Source of the DNA: Bacteroidales bacterium | GTDB taxonomy: Bacteria; Bacteroidota; Bacteroidia; Bacteroidales; F082 | Direction: 5' to 3' | Assembly: GCA_016281295.1 (NCBI GenBank) | Contig: JAEEII010000066.1 | Location: 1-64,000 of the forward strand | DNA: 64,000 bases | Made by a program: the position numbers and the translations under genes | Part shown: piece by piece, positions 7,590 through 16,194 of the stretch | Numbering within the stretch: position 1 is the first letter of the stretch | How the letters are laid out: every line of letters starts with the position of its first letter | Notes under the pieces: generated by a model | What the model was told of the DNA's origin: nothing | What the model saw: the letters and a program-made list of their open reading frames with translations, nothing else | Database searches by the model: none

Positions 7590-9476
7590 TTACGACCACT
7601 CATCCAATTCCAGCCAACGCAGTTCTTTCTCATCCAACAAATCATTGATTTCTTGAATCCGGTTTCCCATCTGCTGTAGTTTTTGATAGTCGGTTTCGGT
7701 GTTCATGGTTTCGCTGAGGGTGGCTTTTTCTTTCTCCAGCGCTTCGATGTCGGCGGTCAGCTGGGCATACTCGCGTTCTTCTTTAAAGGAGCGTTTGGTC
7801 TTCTCACGGACGCGTTTCGGTTCTTCCTCTTTGGCAACCGACTTCTGAGCCTGCTGAACCAGCCGTTGCTCAGCTTCTTTTTGGTCAAGGTAGTCTTTAT
7901 ACTGCGAATAGTTTCCCATGAACCCTTTCACCTTGCCATCACCTTGAAAGACAAACAGCTGATCCACAACTTCATCCATGAAATAGCGGTCGTGAGAAAC
8001 CACGAGAAGGCAACCTTTGTAAGCTTTGAGGAAGTCTTCCAGCTTCTGTAGCGTAAGAAGGTCAAGGTCGTTGGTGGGCTCGTCGAGGATGAGGAAGTTG
8101 GGGTTGGAGACCAGCACAGTCAGCAGATAAAGCCTGCGTTTCTCACCGCCTGAGAGCAGTGAGATAGGCTGCCGTTGCATCTTGTGCGGGAACATGAAAT
8201 GGGCCAGCAGCTGGTCGGCGGTGTACAGCTGGTCCTTGCCATAGTCGAGCACCTCGGCGATGTCGCGGATGGCATCGATGACGGTCTTGTCCTCGTCAAA
8301 CTTAATGCCTTCCTGACGATAGTAGCCGTATGTGACTGTATCACCCACGATGATCTTACCGTGGTCGGGCGCGATGCTCCGTGTAATCAAGTTAAGGAAG
8401 GAGGACTTCCCCACCCCGTTCTTTCCAATCAGCCCGATGCGTTCGCCGCGTTTGAAGACGTAGTCGAAGTCCTTCAGCACGGTGGTCTCGCCGTATTGTT
8501 TGGTGACGTTGTACATCTCGAGGATCTTACCCCCAAGGCGTTGCGCTTGAAGTCCAAACTGGAGCGACTCCTCTTGTTCCTGGTATCTCGCCTTGTCTTT
8601 CAGCTCATAGAAGGCGTCGATACGGCTCTTCGACTTACCGGTACGGGCTTGCGGGGTGGCGCGGATCCACTCCAGTTCACGACGCAGCTGGGTGGCCGCT
8701 TTTTCCGCCGTGGCGCGTTTCACCTCTTCCCTTTCGCGGCTCTTCCTCACATAATAGTCGAAGTTGCCATAATGGGTGTACATCACGCTTTGATACAACT
8801 CAAAAATCTTGTTGCACACACGGTCGAGGAAATAACGGTCGTGCGTCACCATGAGGAGGGTGACGCTCGACTGGGAGAGGTATTTCTCCAGCCATTCCAC
8901 CATCTCCACGTCGAGGTGGTTGGTAGGCTCGTCGAGGATGAGCAAGTCGGGGTCGTCGAGCAGCACCATGGCGAGGGCGAGGCGTTTCACCTGGCCGCCA
9001 GAGAGGTTGCCGATACGCTGTTGAAGGTCAGTCAACTCGAAACGGGTGAGCATCTGGGTGAGTCGCTGTTCATACGACCAAGCCTCCATGGCATCCATCT
9101 CGGAGATGGCAAGCTCCAAGGCGCTTTTGGTGGCTTTGTTGGTCTCGTCGGTATGTTCACGAAGGGCTTTCTCGTAACGACCCACCACACGCATCAGCTC
9201 CACATGACCTGCGGCGACGACATCCTGGATGGTAAGATCCGGGTCATAATGAGGCAACTGCTCAAGATACCCCACCCGGATGTCGTTGGCAAAGGTCACG
9301 GTGCCAGTGTCCATCGACTCCTTGCCCACGATGATCTTAAGCATCGTCGATTTGCCTGAGCCATTGGAGGCAATCAGCGCGGTCTTGTCACCCTTCTCGA
9401 TGCCGAAGGTGACATCGGAGAACAAAGTCTTGATGCCGTAGGATTTGGAGATGCCGTCAACGCTGAGGTAATTCAT
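7590..9476 (-). CDS. ABC-F family ATPase (Uup-like)
   Basis: A 628-residue soluble protein with two ABC ATPase domains and no membrane segments. First P-loop ASNGSGKST is at residues 36-44, with signature LSGGQVKRLALA and Walker B LLILDEPTNHLD. A linker with the interdomain helices follows. The second P-loop GKNGVGKSS is near 351-359, with LSGGEKRRLYLL and FLILDEPTNDLD. A charged coiled coil covers about 545-628, as in Uup. ABC-F proteins act on ribosomes or, for Uup, in genome maintenance. The ATG at 9476 shares its A with the galM TGA (TGATG), so translation is probably coupled; a GTG one codon upstream is less likely. Confidence 0.93.
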   Translation of the reverse strand: MNYLSVDGISKSYGIKTLFSDVTFGIEKGDKTALIASNGSGKSTMLKIIVGKESMDTGTVTFANDIRVGYLEQLPHYDPDLTIQDVVAAGHVELMRVVGRYEKALREHTDETNKATKSALELAISEMDAMEAWSYEQRLTQMLTRFELTDLQQRIGNLSGGQVKRLALAMVLLDDPDLLILDEPTNHLDVEMVEWLEKYLSQSSVTLLMVTHDRYFLDRVCNKIFELYQSVMYTHYGNFDYYVRKSREREEVKRATAEKAATQLRRELEWIRATPQARTGKSKSRIDAFYELKDKARYQEQEESLQFGLQAQRLGGKILEMYNVTKQYGETTVLKDFDYVFKRGERIGLIGKNGVGKSSFLNLITRSIAPDHGKIIVGDTVTYGYYRQEGIKFDEDKTVIDAIRDIAEVLDYGKDQLYTADQLLAHFMFPHKMQRQPISLLSGGEKRRLYLLTVLVSNPNFLILDEPTNDLDLLTLQKLEDFLKAYKGCLLVVSHDRYFMDEVVDQLFVFQGDGKVKGFMGNYSQYKDYLDQKEAEQRLVQQAQKSVAKEEEPKRVREKTKRSFKEEREYAQLTADIEALEKEKATLSETMNTETDYQKLQQMGNRIQEINDLLDEKELRWLELDEWS

Positions 9477-10603
9477 CACTTACGGGGAGCGACGCTGAAT
9501 TTATAGACGCAAGTATGCTTATAGGTCTGGCCAGGATTCAGCACAGGTTTCATGGCGAAGTTCTCTTGGTTGATGGCATCCGGGAAGTTCTGCGTCTCCA
9601 AGGCGACAGCGCCACGATAGAGGTGCTTTCCATATTTCCCACTGACTTTTCCATCGAAGAAGTTTCCACTATAGAACTGTAGTCCCATTTGGTCGGTAAA
9701 GACCTCCACTTGACGGCGGCTCTTAGGCTCGAACAAGGTGGCGGCATATTCCACATGGTTGGTGTTCTGACGGCTGATAATCCAGTTGTGGTCGTATCCA
9801 TGGCCGTAGGCGATCTGGATGTCGTTCGACTGGATGCTGTCGCCGATGGCATGCATCTTCAGGAAGTCGAAAGGCGTCTTCTTGACGGAGATGAACTTAC
9901 CGTCAGGAATCAGCGTGGAGTCCACTGAGAGAGCCCACTTTGAGTTGATTTGCAGCTGATGACTCAAAATGTCGTAGCCTTCCCCTCTCAAGTTAAAGAA
10001 AGTATGGTTGGAGAGGTTGCACAGCGTGGGTTTGTCGGTAGTGGCTTTATAGTCGATACGGAACTCATTCTGGCTAGTCAGGGTATATGTCATGGTGATG
10101 TCGAGGTTTCCGGGAAATCCGTCCTGACCATCGGGGAGCAACACATGCATCACCATGCAGCTGTCGTTGGCCGACATCACATCCCACACCACACGATCGG
10201 TGCCCAGGGCGCCTCCATGCAAGGTGTTGTCGCCATCATTCTTCACTAAAGAATAGACCGTGTCGTTAAGGGCAAAAGAGGCATGAGCGATACGGTTGGC
10301 ACAACGGCCCACCACGGCGCCGAGGTAACGTTCCCCTGGATTGTCGAGGTATTTGTCGATATGGTCGTAACCCAAGGTGATATCCTCGTAACTACCCCGT
10401 TTGTCAGGGGTCCACAATGCTACCACACGACCGCCGTAGTTAGTGACCTGCATGGTGACATCGCCGTTTTTCAGGGTATAGAGCGACACCTGTTTCCCAT
10501 CCACTTCCTTGTTAAAATTGGCAGCATCGATGAGCTGCACCTGTTTCTTTCCACAGCCCACCATCGTCAGCAGAAGGCAGGCAAAAACCAGCATTTTTTT
10601 CAT
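9476..10603 (-). CDS. galM: Aldose 1-epimerase, exported lipoprotein
   Basis: A 375-residue mutarotase interconverting alpha and beta anomers of aldoses. After lipoprotein signal MKKMLVFACLLLTMVGC come the family motifs YGGRVVALWTPD, GRCANRIAHASF, the catalytic histidine in NLSNHTFFNLRG, and the catalytic glutamate in AVALETQNFPDA. The C-terminus ends in GQTYKHTCVYKFS. The ATG at 10603 is chosen because it begins the signal peptide and the promoter box is at 10624-10631. The longer frame from 10675 would overlap the nucleotidase gene. It is coupled by TGATG overlap to the ABC-F gene. Confidence 0.93.
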   Translation of the reverse strand: MKKMLVFACLLLTMVGCGKKQVQLIDAANFNKEVDGKQVSLYTLKNGDVTMQVTNYGGRVVALWTPDKRGSYEDITLGYDHIDKYLDNPGERYLGAVVGRCANRIAHASFALNDTVYSLVKNDGDNTLHGGALGTDRVVWDVMSANDSCMVMHVLLPDGQDGFPGNLDITMTYTLTSQNEFRIDYKATTDKPTLCNLSNHTFFNLRGEGYDILSHQLQINSKWALSVDSTLIPDGKFISVKKTPFDFLKMHAIGDSIQSNDIQIAYGHGYDHNWIISRQNTNHVEYAATLFEPKSRRQVEVFTDQMGLQFYSGNFFDGKVSGKYGKHLYRGAVALETQNFPDAINQENFAMKPVLNPGQTYKHTCVYKFSVAPRK

Positions 10604-10623
10604 TTGAATTGAATTTTGAGGTG

Positions 10624-10631
10624 CAAAAATA
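10624..10631 (-). promoter_or_regulatory. -7 box (TATTTTTG) for galM and the ABC-F gene
   Basis: TAnnTTTG match on the minus strand, 21 nt before the galM ATG at 10603. It supports the shorter galM start. Confidence 0.65.
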
Positions 10632-10671
10632 GTGTTTTTGCGCGAACTATCTTTCAAAAAACTAGAATATG

Positions 10672-12129
10672 TCACTGCACGCGGCTAACCCCTTGATAGG
10701 AGACCGTTTTCCGTTTCTTCAGAAACTGGATCACCATCTCCTCAGAAGTCATGAACTGGCTCTCGCCCTCATCGAGGCTCTCGAACCGCACGGTTGAAGC
10801 CATGAAGCTGTTCATGGCGACGGTATAGGTGGCATCGGGTGAGAATCTACCACGGTTCAAGGTGATACTCACTGATTTAGGATAGCCATCAGCAGCGGCG
10901 TTCACCGTATAACGCATCCCTGAAACATACGAGGGATAACGTCCGTTCTTTTTATAACTCTCCATGATGAAACGCTCGACCTGCTTTCCCTTCATGGTAT
11001 AGACCACAATCTCATTGTTAAAAGGATCGACGCTATAGACATCTTTGACCGTGATGGGGCCTTTCTTAAGCCGGTCAGCCCGCAATCCACCCGTATTGAC
11101 GAAGGCGAAGTCAGCCTTGGTGGCCTCGCAAATCGCATCGGTAACCATGCAACCCAGCTCCTCACGGTTTTGGAAGGGTGTGACCGCAGTGGCCAAGACT
11201 TCGTTGAAATTCGCATCGTTGTTGAACTCATCGAGCATGGCTTTCACCTCGGGGTTTTTCTTCCTGAAGTTTTTGACATCCAAGGTCTTAGCCTCCACGT
11301 CAACCACCTGTCCATGCTTCACCGTGAAGAGGATCAGCGTGGCGTTTTTCAAGCTGGACCCCGCCTGTGTGACCATCACCCCGTTGTGTTTCTGAGGATA
11401 TTCCACCAAGGTATGGCTATGGCCACCGATAATCGCATCGAAGGACGGAAACTGCTGCGCGACTTCGATATCCTCCTCATACCCCAGATGGGAAAGCAAG
11501 ATAAACACATCACTTTGGTCTTTGAGATACAGATAGTTAGGGATGACTTCCTCGGCACGTTTAAAGCTCACCTGGTCGAAAAGCATGGGATGCGCCCCCG
11601 GGATGCCATTGGCACGCACTTCCACCACACCCACCACAGCGACTTTCAGGCCTTGACAAGTGAGAATCTCGAAAGGCTTCACGTCGAGTCTCACCGTCTC
11701 GGGCACCATGATGTTCGCGCAAAGATACGGGAAACGCGCGTCTTCGATATTCCGCTGCAAGGCTGGGATCCCCCCATCAAACTCATGGTTGCCCACGGTG
11801 CAGAGGTCGAATCCCACCTTATTCATTAATGCGATCATGGGATAGCTCACCGGATCATACTGGTCATTGATGGGATTGCCCGTTCTGTTGTCGCCCGCTG
11901 AGAACACGAGCAAGTCGGGATAGACCCCACGCAAGCTGTCGGCCAAAGCCGCAAACTGAGGCATCAGGTCAACGGCTGAGTGCATGTCGTTGACTGACAG
12001 CACAGCCACGACACCATCCTTCCCTTCTTCAACAGGAGATTCCGCGACATCCTGTGACGTGTTAAACAACCTGCTCACTCCATAAAGAAAGAGGGCGATG
12101 AGGACAATCCAGAGAAAAAATCGTTTCAT
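10672..12129 (-). CDS. Exported 5'-nucleotidase / metallophosphoesterase (UshA-like)
   Basis: A 485-residue two-domain nucleotidase anchored or exported by MKRFFLWIVLIALFLYGVSRLF. The calcineurin-like domain shows the dimetal ligands in order: NDMH at residues 47-50, GDN at 79-81, GNHE at 113-116 and GGHSH with H237/H239. The C-terminal 5'-nucleotidase domain has NTGGLRADRLKKGPIT and VDPFNNEIV. It probably releases nucleosides from periplasmic nucleotides, feeding the nucleoside permease, upp and pncB encoded elsewhere in the window (inference). It is divergent from the histidine kinase gene, each with its own -7 box. Confidence 0.9.
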   Translation of the reverse strand: MKRFFLWIVLIALFLYGVSRLFNTSQDVAESPVEEGKDGVVAVLSVNDMHSAVDLMPQFAALADSLRGVYPDLLVFSAGDNRTGNPINDQYDPVSYPMIALMNKVGFDLCTVGNHEFDGGIPALQRNIEDARFPYLCANIMVPETVRLDVKPFEILTCQGLKVAVVGVVEVRANGIPGAHPMLFDQVSFKRAEEVIPNYLYLKDQSDVFILLSHLGYEEDIEVAQQFPSFDAIIGGHSHTLVEYPQKHNGVMVTQAGSSLKNATLILFTVKHGQVVDVEAKTLDVKNFRKKNPEVKAMLDEFNNDANFNEVLATAVTPFQNREELGCMVTDAICEATKADFAFVNTGGLRADRLKKGPITVKDVYSVDPFNNEIVVYTMKGKQVERFIMESYKKNGRYPSYVSGMRYTVNAAADGYPKSVSITLNRGRFSPDATYTVAMNSFMASTVRFESLDEGESQFMTSEEMVIQFLKKRKTVSYQGVSRVQ

Positions 12130-12146
12130 TTTGTAGAATTTTTTTG

Positions 12147-12154
12147 CAAAAATA
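12147..12154 (-). promoter_or_regulatory. -7 box (TATTTTTG) for the 5'-nucleotidase gene
   Basis: TAnnTTTG match on the minus strand, 18 nt before the ATG at 12129, in a short divergent promoter region. Confidence 0.6.
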
Positions 12155-12175
12155 CATTTTTTTCAGATTTAATAG

Positions 12176-12183
12176 TACTTTTG
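12176..12183 (+). promoter_or_regulatory. -7 box (TACTTTTG) for the hybrid kinase gene
   Basis: TAnnTTTG match only five bases before the ATG at 12189. If it is used, the transcript would start at or next to the ATG (leaderless). No good -33 TTTG lies 18-21 nt upstream. Confidence 0.5.
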
Positions 12184-12188
12184 CAACA

Positions 12189-14705
12189 ATGAAAAAAATA
12201 TTTGAGCGAAGAACGAGCTGGAAAGTGGTGGTCACCTACCTTTTTGTCATCGTGTTATGCGGTGCCATGTTCTATTATATTTACAAGATACAAGGGTCCA
12301 TCCAGAACCAGAAGGTCAACGTGAGCGTACAGAACAGGGCCTTGGACCTCACCAACCGGTTCACCCAGCTTGTGCATGAGGCACAGTCGGAAGCCAACCT
12401 CTTCGCGTTCACCGACAACTCGAAGCACTTGAAACGTTTCGGGCAAATTAACAATGAGATCAGCCAATGCGCCGACTCCTTGATGTTGCTGCTGCCCTCC
12501 AAAGAAAACAAGCACCGGATCCAGGAAGTGGAGCGTTTGATTTTAAGGAAAGGCCAGATCAGCTATGTCCTCTCCCGTCAGTTCTCCTATTTCGACCCAT
12601 TTGCCGAGATCGATGCCAAGCTGCAATCCTACACCCCAAAACAAGGCAGCTTAACCACCATCACGAGCATCACAAAAAGCGACACCATCATCCATAACCA
12701 AGAGAAAAAAAGCCTTTGGAGACGCATCGGCGAGGTGTTCAACCCTTCAGAAGCCGACAGTATTGTGCAGGTGAGCAACCATACCGTTGACACCACCCTG
12801 ATGGTGGAAAACGACTCCATCAACATCCTCGAGGACCTGAAACAGCTCTCGGAAAAAGCGCGCATCGAATACAAACAACGCATCAAGGAATACGAGAAGA
12901 AAACGGCGGAACTCATCACCGACGACAACCATCTCTCCGAGGAGATTGCCGAGCTTCTGCTTGCCCTTAACAAGGAGATTCTCGACAGCTCCATCATTGA
13001 AATCGAAAACAGCGAGAGTCTCATCAAGGAAAACTCACGTTCCTCCACCATCATTGCCGCAACAGTGTTGGTGTTGATTGTTATCTTTATCATATTGATT
13101 CTCAGTGATGTAAGTAAAGGTTTCAGAGCAAGGCAAGCCGCCGAGAAAGCCCAAAAAATCGCTGAGGAAGCCAAACGGAAGACCGAGGAGATCATGGAGA
13201 CGAGGCACAAGATGCTGCTTTCGGTGTCACACGACATCAAGACCCCTTTGTCGTCAATCATGGGTAACTTGGAGCTGATGGACAACACAGGCAACGAGAA
13301 GGAAGTCCACTCCATCCAGCAATCCGCCGACCACATCCTGAGTCTGCTGAGTAACCTGCTGGAGTTCTCCAGTCTGGAGCAAGGCATGTTACAGGTCGAG
13401 AACACAGACTTCAACGTCAGTGCCTTATGCGAGGAAGCGGCCTCGATGTTCGAGCCCATCGCCCGGAAGAAGAGTCTCGACTTCCATTTCAAAAACGAGC
13501 TTCGCACCAACCTTTATGCCAACGCCGACCCCTTGAAAATCAAGCAAATCATCATCAACCTGATTTCCAACGCCATCAAATACACCATCGAAGGCCATAT
13601 CGGATTCCAGAGTAGCCTGGAGAACGGATGCCTGGTTTTCAGGGTGGAAGACACCGGCATCGGCATCCCCGAGGACAAACAAGAGGAGATCTTCAAGCCC
13701 TTTGTCAGGACCGAGAGTGGCAGCAAGCTCTCCGAAGGCAGCGGCTATGGGCTTTCTGTCGTCAAGGGTTTGGTGGATTTGATGAACGGCACCATCGAGG
13801 TGTCATCCGCACTGGGGAAAGGCAGTCTCTTCACCGTACGCATCCCCACGCCGGTCGAGGTGATTGATGACGACACCCAGAAAAGACCTGCCGAGACAAC
13901 CGCTGACGAAGCCATCCCATTGGAAACCAACGAGGTGCCCTCTGTCCCTCAACGGCATATCTTGGTTATCGACGACGACGACACCCTGCTCAATGTCACC
14001 AGCAATATGATTGGCAAGCTGGGGCACGACGTGTTTATCTGCCGCTCGAAAAACGACCTCGACGAGGCACTGAAACAAGTGGAGGCTTACGACTACATCC
14101 TCACCGACCGCGAGATGGGAGCCTTGACCGGAAACGACATCCTTAAGCTGTTCAAGAAAGCCGACCGAAGCAAACCAGTCTATCTGATGACCGCACGCAT
14201 GGACTACACCATGGAAATCGCCAAGAAAGAAGGATTCGACGGATTCCTTCAGAAGCCCTTCAACCTGAAGGCCTTGGAGAGCTTGTTCGGGCGACACAGC
14301 CATGAAGACAACGCTGCCCAAGACAACGCACAGCATGACAAGGCAGAACCATGTTGTTTCACTGACTTCCCAGAACTGGTTTCCATGATGGGTAATGACG
14401 AAGATGCCGTCCGAGGCATCTTGACGGTCTTCGCGAATTCCACAGCCGACAACCTTGTGGCCTTGAACGAAGCGGTGGACACTGACGACTTCGCCACTGC
14501 CCAAGCCCTTTGCCATAAGATGCTTCCGATGTTCATCCAACTGCAACAAGAACAAGCGATTCCATTCCTCTCAAAGATGAACTCATTGCGCAGCAACAAG
14601 AAAGACGCACGGCATTACAAGAAATGGAAGGATGACGCCACACATTTCATGAGCTTGGCAGACCAGCTGCTGGAGATGCTTGCGGAGAAATATGAAATCA
14701 TATAG
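12189..14705 (+). CDS. Hybrid sensor histidine kinase with receiver and Hpt domains
   Basis: An 838-residue inner-membrane kinase. TM1 lies at about 13-32 and TM2 at about 286-308, around a periplasmic sensor of mostly helical, charged sequence. After a short cytoplasmic coiled coil comes HisKA with SVSHDIKTPL (phospho-acceptor H348). HATPase follows (NLISNAIKYT, VEDTGIGIP, GSGYGLSVVKGL). The receiver has IDDDDTLL and phospho-acceptor D640 in LTDREMG. The Hpt domain has H776 in LCHKML. A four-step phosphorelay is therefore encoded in one chain, and an outside regulator should receive the phosphate. The convergent NtrC-type gene at 14757-16088 is the nearest candidate. The start at 12189 is preferred over an upstream frame that contains the promoter box. 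Confidence 0.93.
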   Translation: MKKIFERRTSWKVVVTYLFVIVLCGAMFYYIYKIQGSIQNQKVNVSVQNRALDLTNRFTQLVHEAQSEANLFAFTDNSKHLKRFGQINNEISQCADSLMLLLPSKENKHRIQEVERLILRKGQISYVLSRQFSYFDPFAEIDAKLQSYTPKQGSLTTITSITKSDTIIHNQEKKSLWRRIGEVFNPSEADSIVQVSNHTVDTTLMVENDSINILEDLKQLSEKARIEYKQRIKEYEKKTAELITDDNHLSEEIAELLLALNKEILDSSIIEIENSESLIKENSRSSTIIAATVLVLIVIFIILILSDVSKGFRARQAAEKAQKIAEEAKRKTEEIMETRHKMLLSVSHDIKTPLSSIMGNLELMDNTGNEKEVHSIQQSADHILSLLSNLLEFSSLEQGMLQVENTDFNVSALCEEAASMFEPIARKKSLDFHFKNELRTNLYANADPLKIKQIIINLISNAIKYTIEGHIGFQSSLENGCLVFRVEDTGIGIPEDKQEEIFKPFVRTESGSKLSEGSGYGLSVVKGLVDLMNGTIEVSSALGKGSLFTVRIPTPVEVIDDDTQKRPAETTADEAIPLETNEVPSVPQRHILVIDDDDTLLNVTSNMIGKLGHDVFICRSKNDLDEALKQVEAYDYILTDREMGALTGNDILKLFKKADRSKPVYLMTARMDYTMEIAKKEGFDGFLQKPFNLKALESLFGRHSHEDNAAQDNAQHDKAEPCCFTDFPELVSMMGNDEDAVRGILTVFANSTADNLVALNEAVDTDDFATAQALCHKMLPMFIQLQQEQAIPFLSKMNSLRSNKKDARHYKKWKDDATHFMSLADQLLEMLAEKYEII

Positions 14706-14756
14706 GATTGAGGAGTATTTGGATAGTCCACACAAAAACAACTTACTTCTTTCTTC

Positions 14757-16088
14757 TTAATTTGGAAGCAGCCCCAATTGGTGCATCTTATTGTATAAAG
14801 TCTTACGATCCACTTGCAAAAGGCGGGCGGCGACGGTTTTGTTGCCTCGGGCTTTGACCAGGGCTGCCTCGATTTGCTCACGCTCATTGCCGGGGCGCAA
14901 GGCATAGTCCTCATTAGTGGGTGTCTTGGTGGAGACGGGCGTGTCGAAATACACGGGCAGGTCTTCCACTTCGATGTAGTCACCTTCGGCAAAGAGCACA
15001 CAACGGCGAATCACGTTACGCAACTCACGGAGGTTACCATTCCAAGTCATCTGTTTCATGGCGGCGACAGCTTTGGGTGAGATGCCTTTGATTTCCTTGC
15101 CCAGCTCCTCGTTGGCCTGTGAAAGGAAAAACGCCGCGAATTCCTCCAAGTCCTCTAACCTTTCACGCAGTGGCGGCACTTGCAGGGTGAATTCATTGAT
15201 ACGGTGATAAAGGTCTTGCCGGAACTTCCCTTGTTCGATGGCTTTCTCAATATTCTCGTTGGTGGCTGCCACGATACGCACATCCACGGGAATGTCGATG
15301 GCAGAGCCCACGGGGCGAACCTTTTGTTCCTGAAGGGAGCGCAGCAGCTGCATCTGCACCTCGTAGGGCAGGTTACCCACCTCATCGAGGAAAACTGTCC
15401 CACCCTTAGCTTGTTCGAAGACCCCTTTCTTGTCGGCGATGGCCGAGGTAAACGAGCCTTTGAGATGGCCAAACAACTCACTGGGAGCCAGCTCTTTGGA
15501 GAGGCTTCCACAATCCACGGCGATAAAAGGTTTGTCACGGCGAGGGCTGGCCTCATGAATCATCTCGGCGATATACTCTTTGCCGGTACCGCTCTCACCA
15601 AGAATCAGCACCGAGAACTTGGTAGGAGCCACGAGCTCCACATGTTTGTAGAGACGCTGGATGGCGTCGCTGCTGCCTTTCACCATCACCTTCTTGGGTC
15701 GGAAGAGCTCCTCCGACTCCTGTTCAGACTCGAGGGCAGACATGATTTTCTCTTCAAGCACGCTGGGGTTGATAGGCTTCTTCAGGTAGTCGAAAGCCCC
15801 TAACTTCATGGCTGACACGGCAGTCTGCACCTCCGCATACCCTGTCATCACGATGAAAGGCACACGGCTCTTCAGCTGTTCACGCACCCAGGCCATCAGC
15901 ATGATGCCGTCCCCGTCGGGCAGACGCAAGTCGGTAAGAATCAGGTCAAACGACTTTGAAGAGATCTCACGCTTTGCCTGGACATAATGGGTGGCCAGGA
16001 CCACGTCATAATTGTTTTTCTTCAACCAGGTTTGAAGCATCACTCCGAAGGAGGCATCATCCTCAACGATTAAGATGGTATGTTTCAT
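14757..16088 (-). CDS. Sigma-54-dependent NtrC-family response regulator
   Basis: A 443-residue regulator with three domains. The receiver has the acidic pair EDD near the start and phospho-acceptor D53 in LTDLRLPDGDG. The AAA+ domain has Walker A GESGTGKE at 164-171, and Walker B/DEVGNL. A Fis-type helix-turn-helix at about 405-443 contains GNKTVAARLLQVDRKTLYNK. The sigma-54-contacting loop, GAFTGA in most family members, reads GSFTSA at 211-216: the threonine is kept and two other positions change. It is convergent with the hybrid kinase, 51 nt apart, and may be its partner (inference). Its own promoter box is at 16106-16113. Confidence 0.93.
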   Translation of the reverse strand: MKHTILIVEDDASFGVMLQTWLKKNNYDVVLATHYVQAKREISSKSFDLILTDLRLPDGDGIMLMAWVREQLKSRVPFIVMTGYAEVQTAVSAMKLGAFDYLKKPINPSVLEEKIMSALESEQESEELFRPKKVMVKGSSDAIQRLYKHVELVAPTKFSVLILGESGTGKEYIAEMIHEASPRRDKPFIAVDCGSLSKELAPSELFGHLKGSFTSAIADKKGVFEQAKGGTVFLDEVGNLPYEVQMQLLRSLQEQKVRPVGSAIDIPVDVRIVAATNENIEKAIEQGKFRQDLYHRINEFTLQVPPLRERLEDLEEFAAFFLSQANEELGKEIKGISPKAVAAMKQMTWNGNLRELRNVIRRCVLFAEGDYIEVEDLPVYFDTPVSTKTPTNEDYALRPGNEREQIEAALVKARGNKTVAARLLQVDRKTLYNKMHQLGLLPN

Positions 16089-16105
16089 GACAGCAAATTC
16101 TGCTG

Positions 16106-16113
16106 CAAAGATA
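16106..16113 (-). promoter_or_regulatory. -7 box (TATCTTTG) for the NtrC-type gene
   Basis: Exact TAnnTTTG match on the minus strand, 18 nt before the ATG at 16088. Confidence 0.65.
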
Positions 16114-16130
16114 TAAAAATAAAACGATAT

Positions 16131-16165
16131 AAAAAAAGAAGCCTTGCAACGGGGAGAAGCAAGGC
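16131..16165 (-). terminator. Rho-independent terminator of the coiled-coil lipoprotein gene
   Basis: On the minus strand the 7-bp stem GCCTTGC/GCAAGGC (16159-16165 with 16141-16147), with an 11-nt loop, is followed by a T-run (A's at 16131-16140). It lies about 30 nt after the stop at 16195. Confidence 0.8.
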
Positions 16166-16194
16166 ATTCGTAAAAATTGAAAACGAGCAGAATT

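Noticed and set aside
8175..9359. 394-codon plus-strand open frame opposite the ABC-F gene
   Set aside because: It lies wholly antisense to a gene with all ABC motifs, and its composition (His/Val-rich) is typical of shadow frames.
12629..13510. 293-codon minus-strand frame opposite the hybrid kinase gene
   Set aside because: Antisense to the HisKA and sensor region; Ser-rich translation without any recognisable motif.
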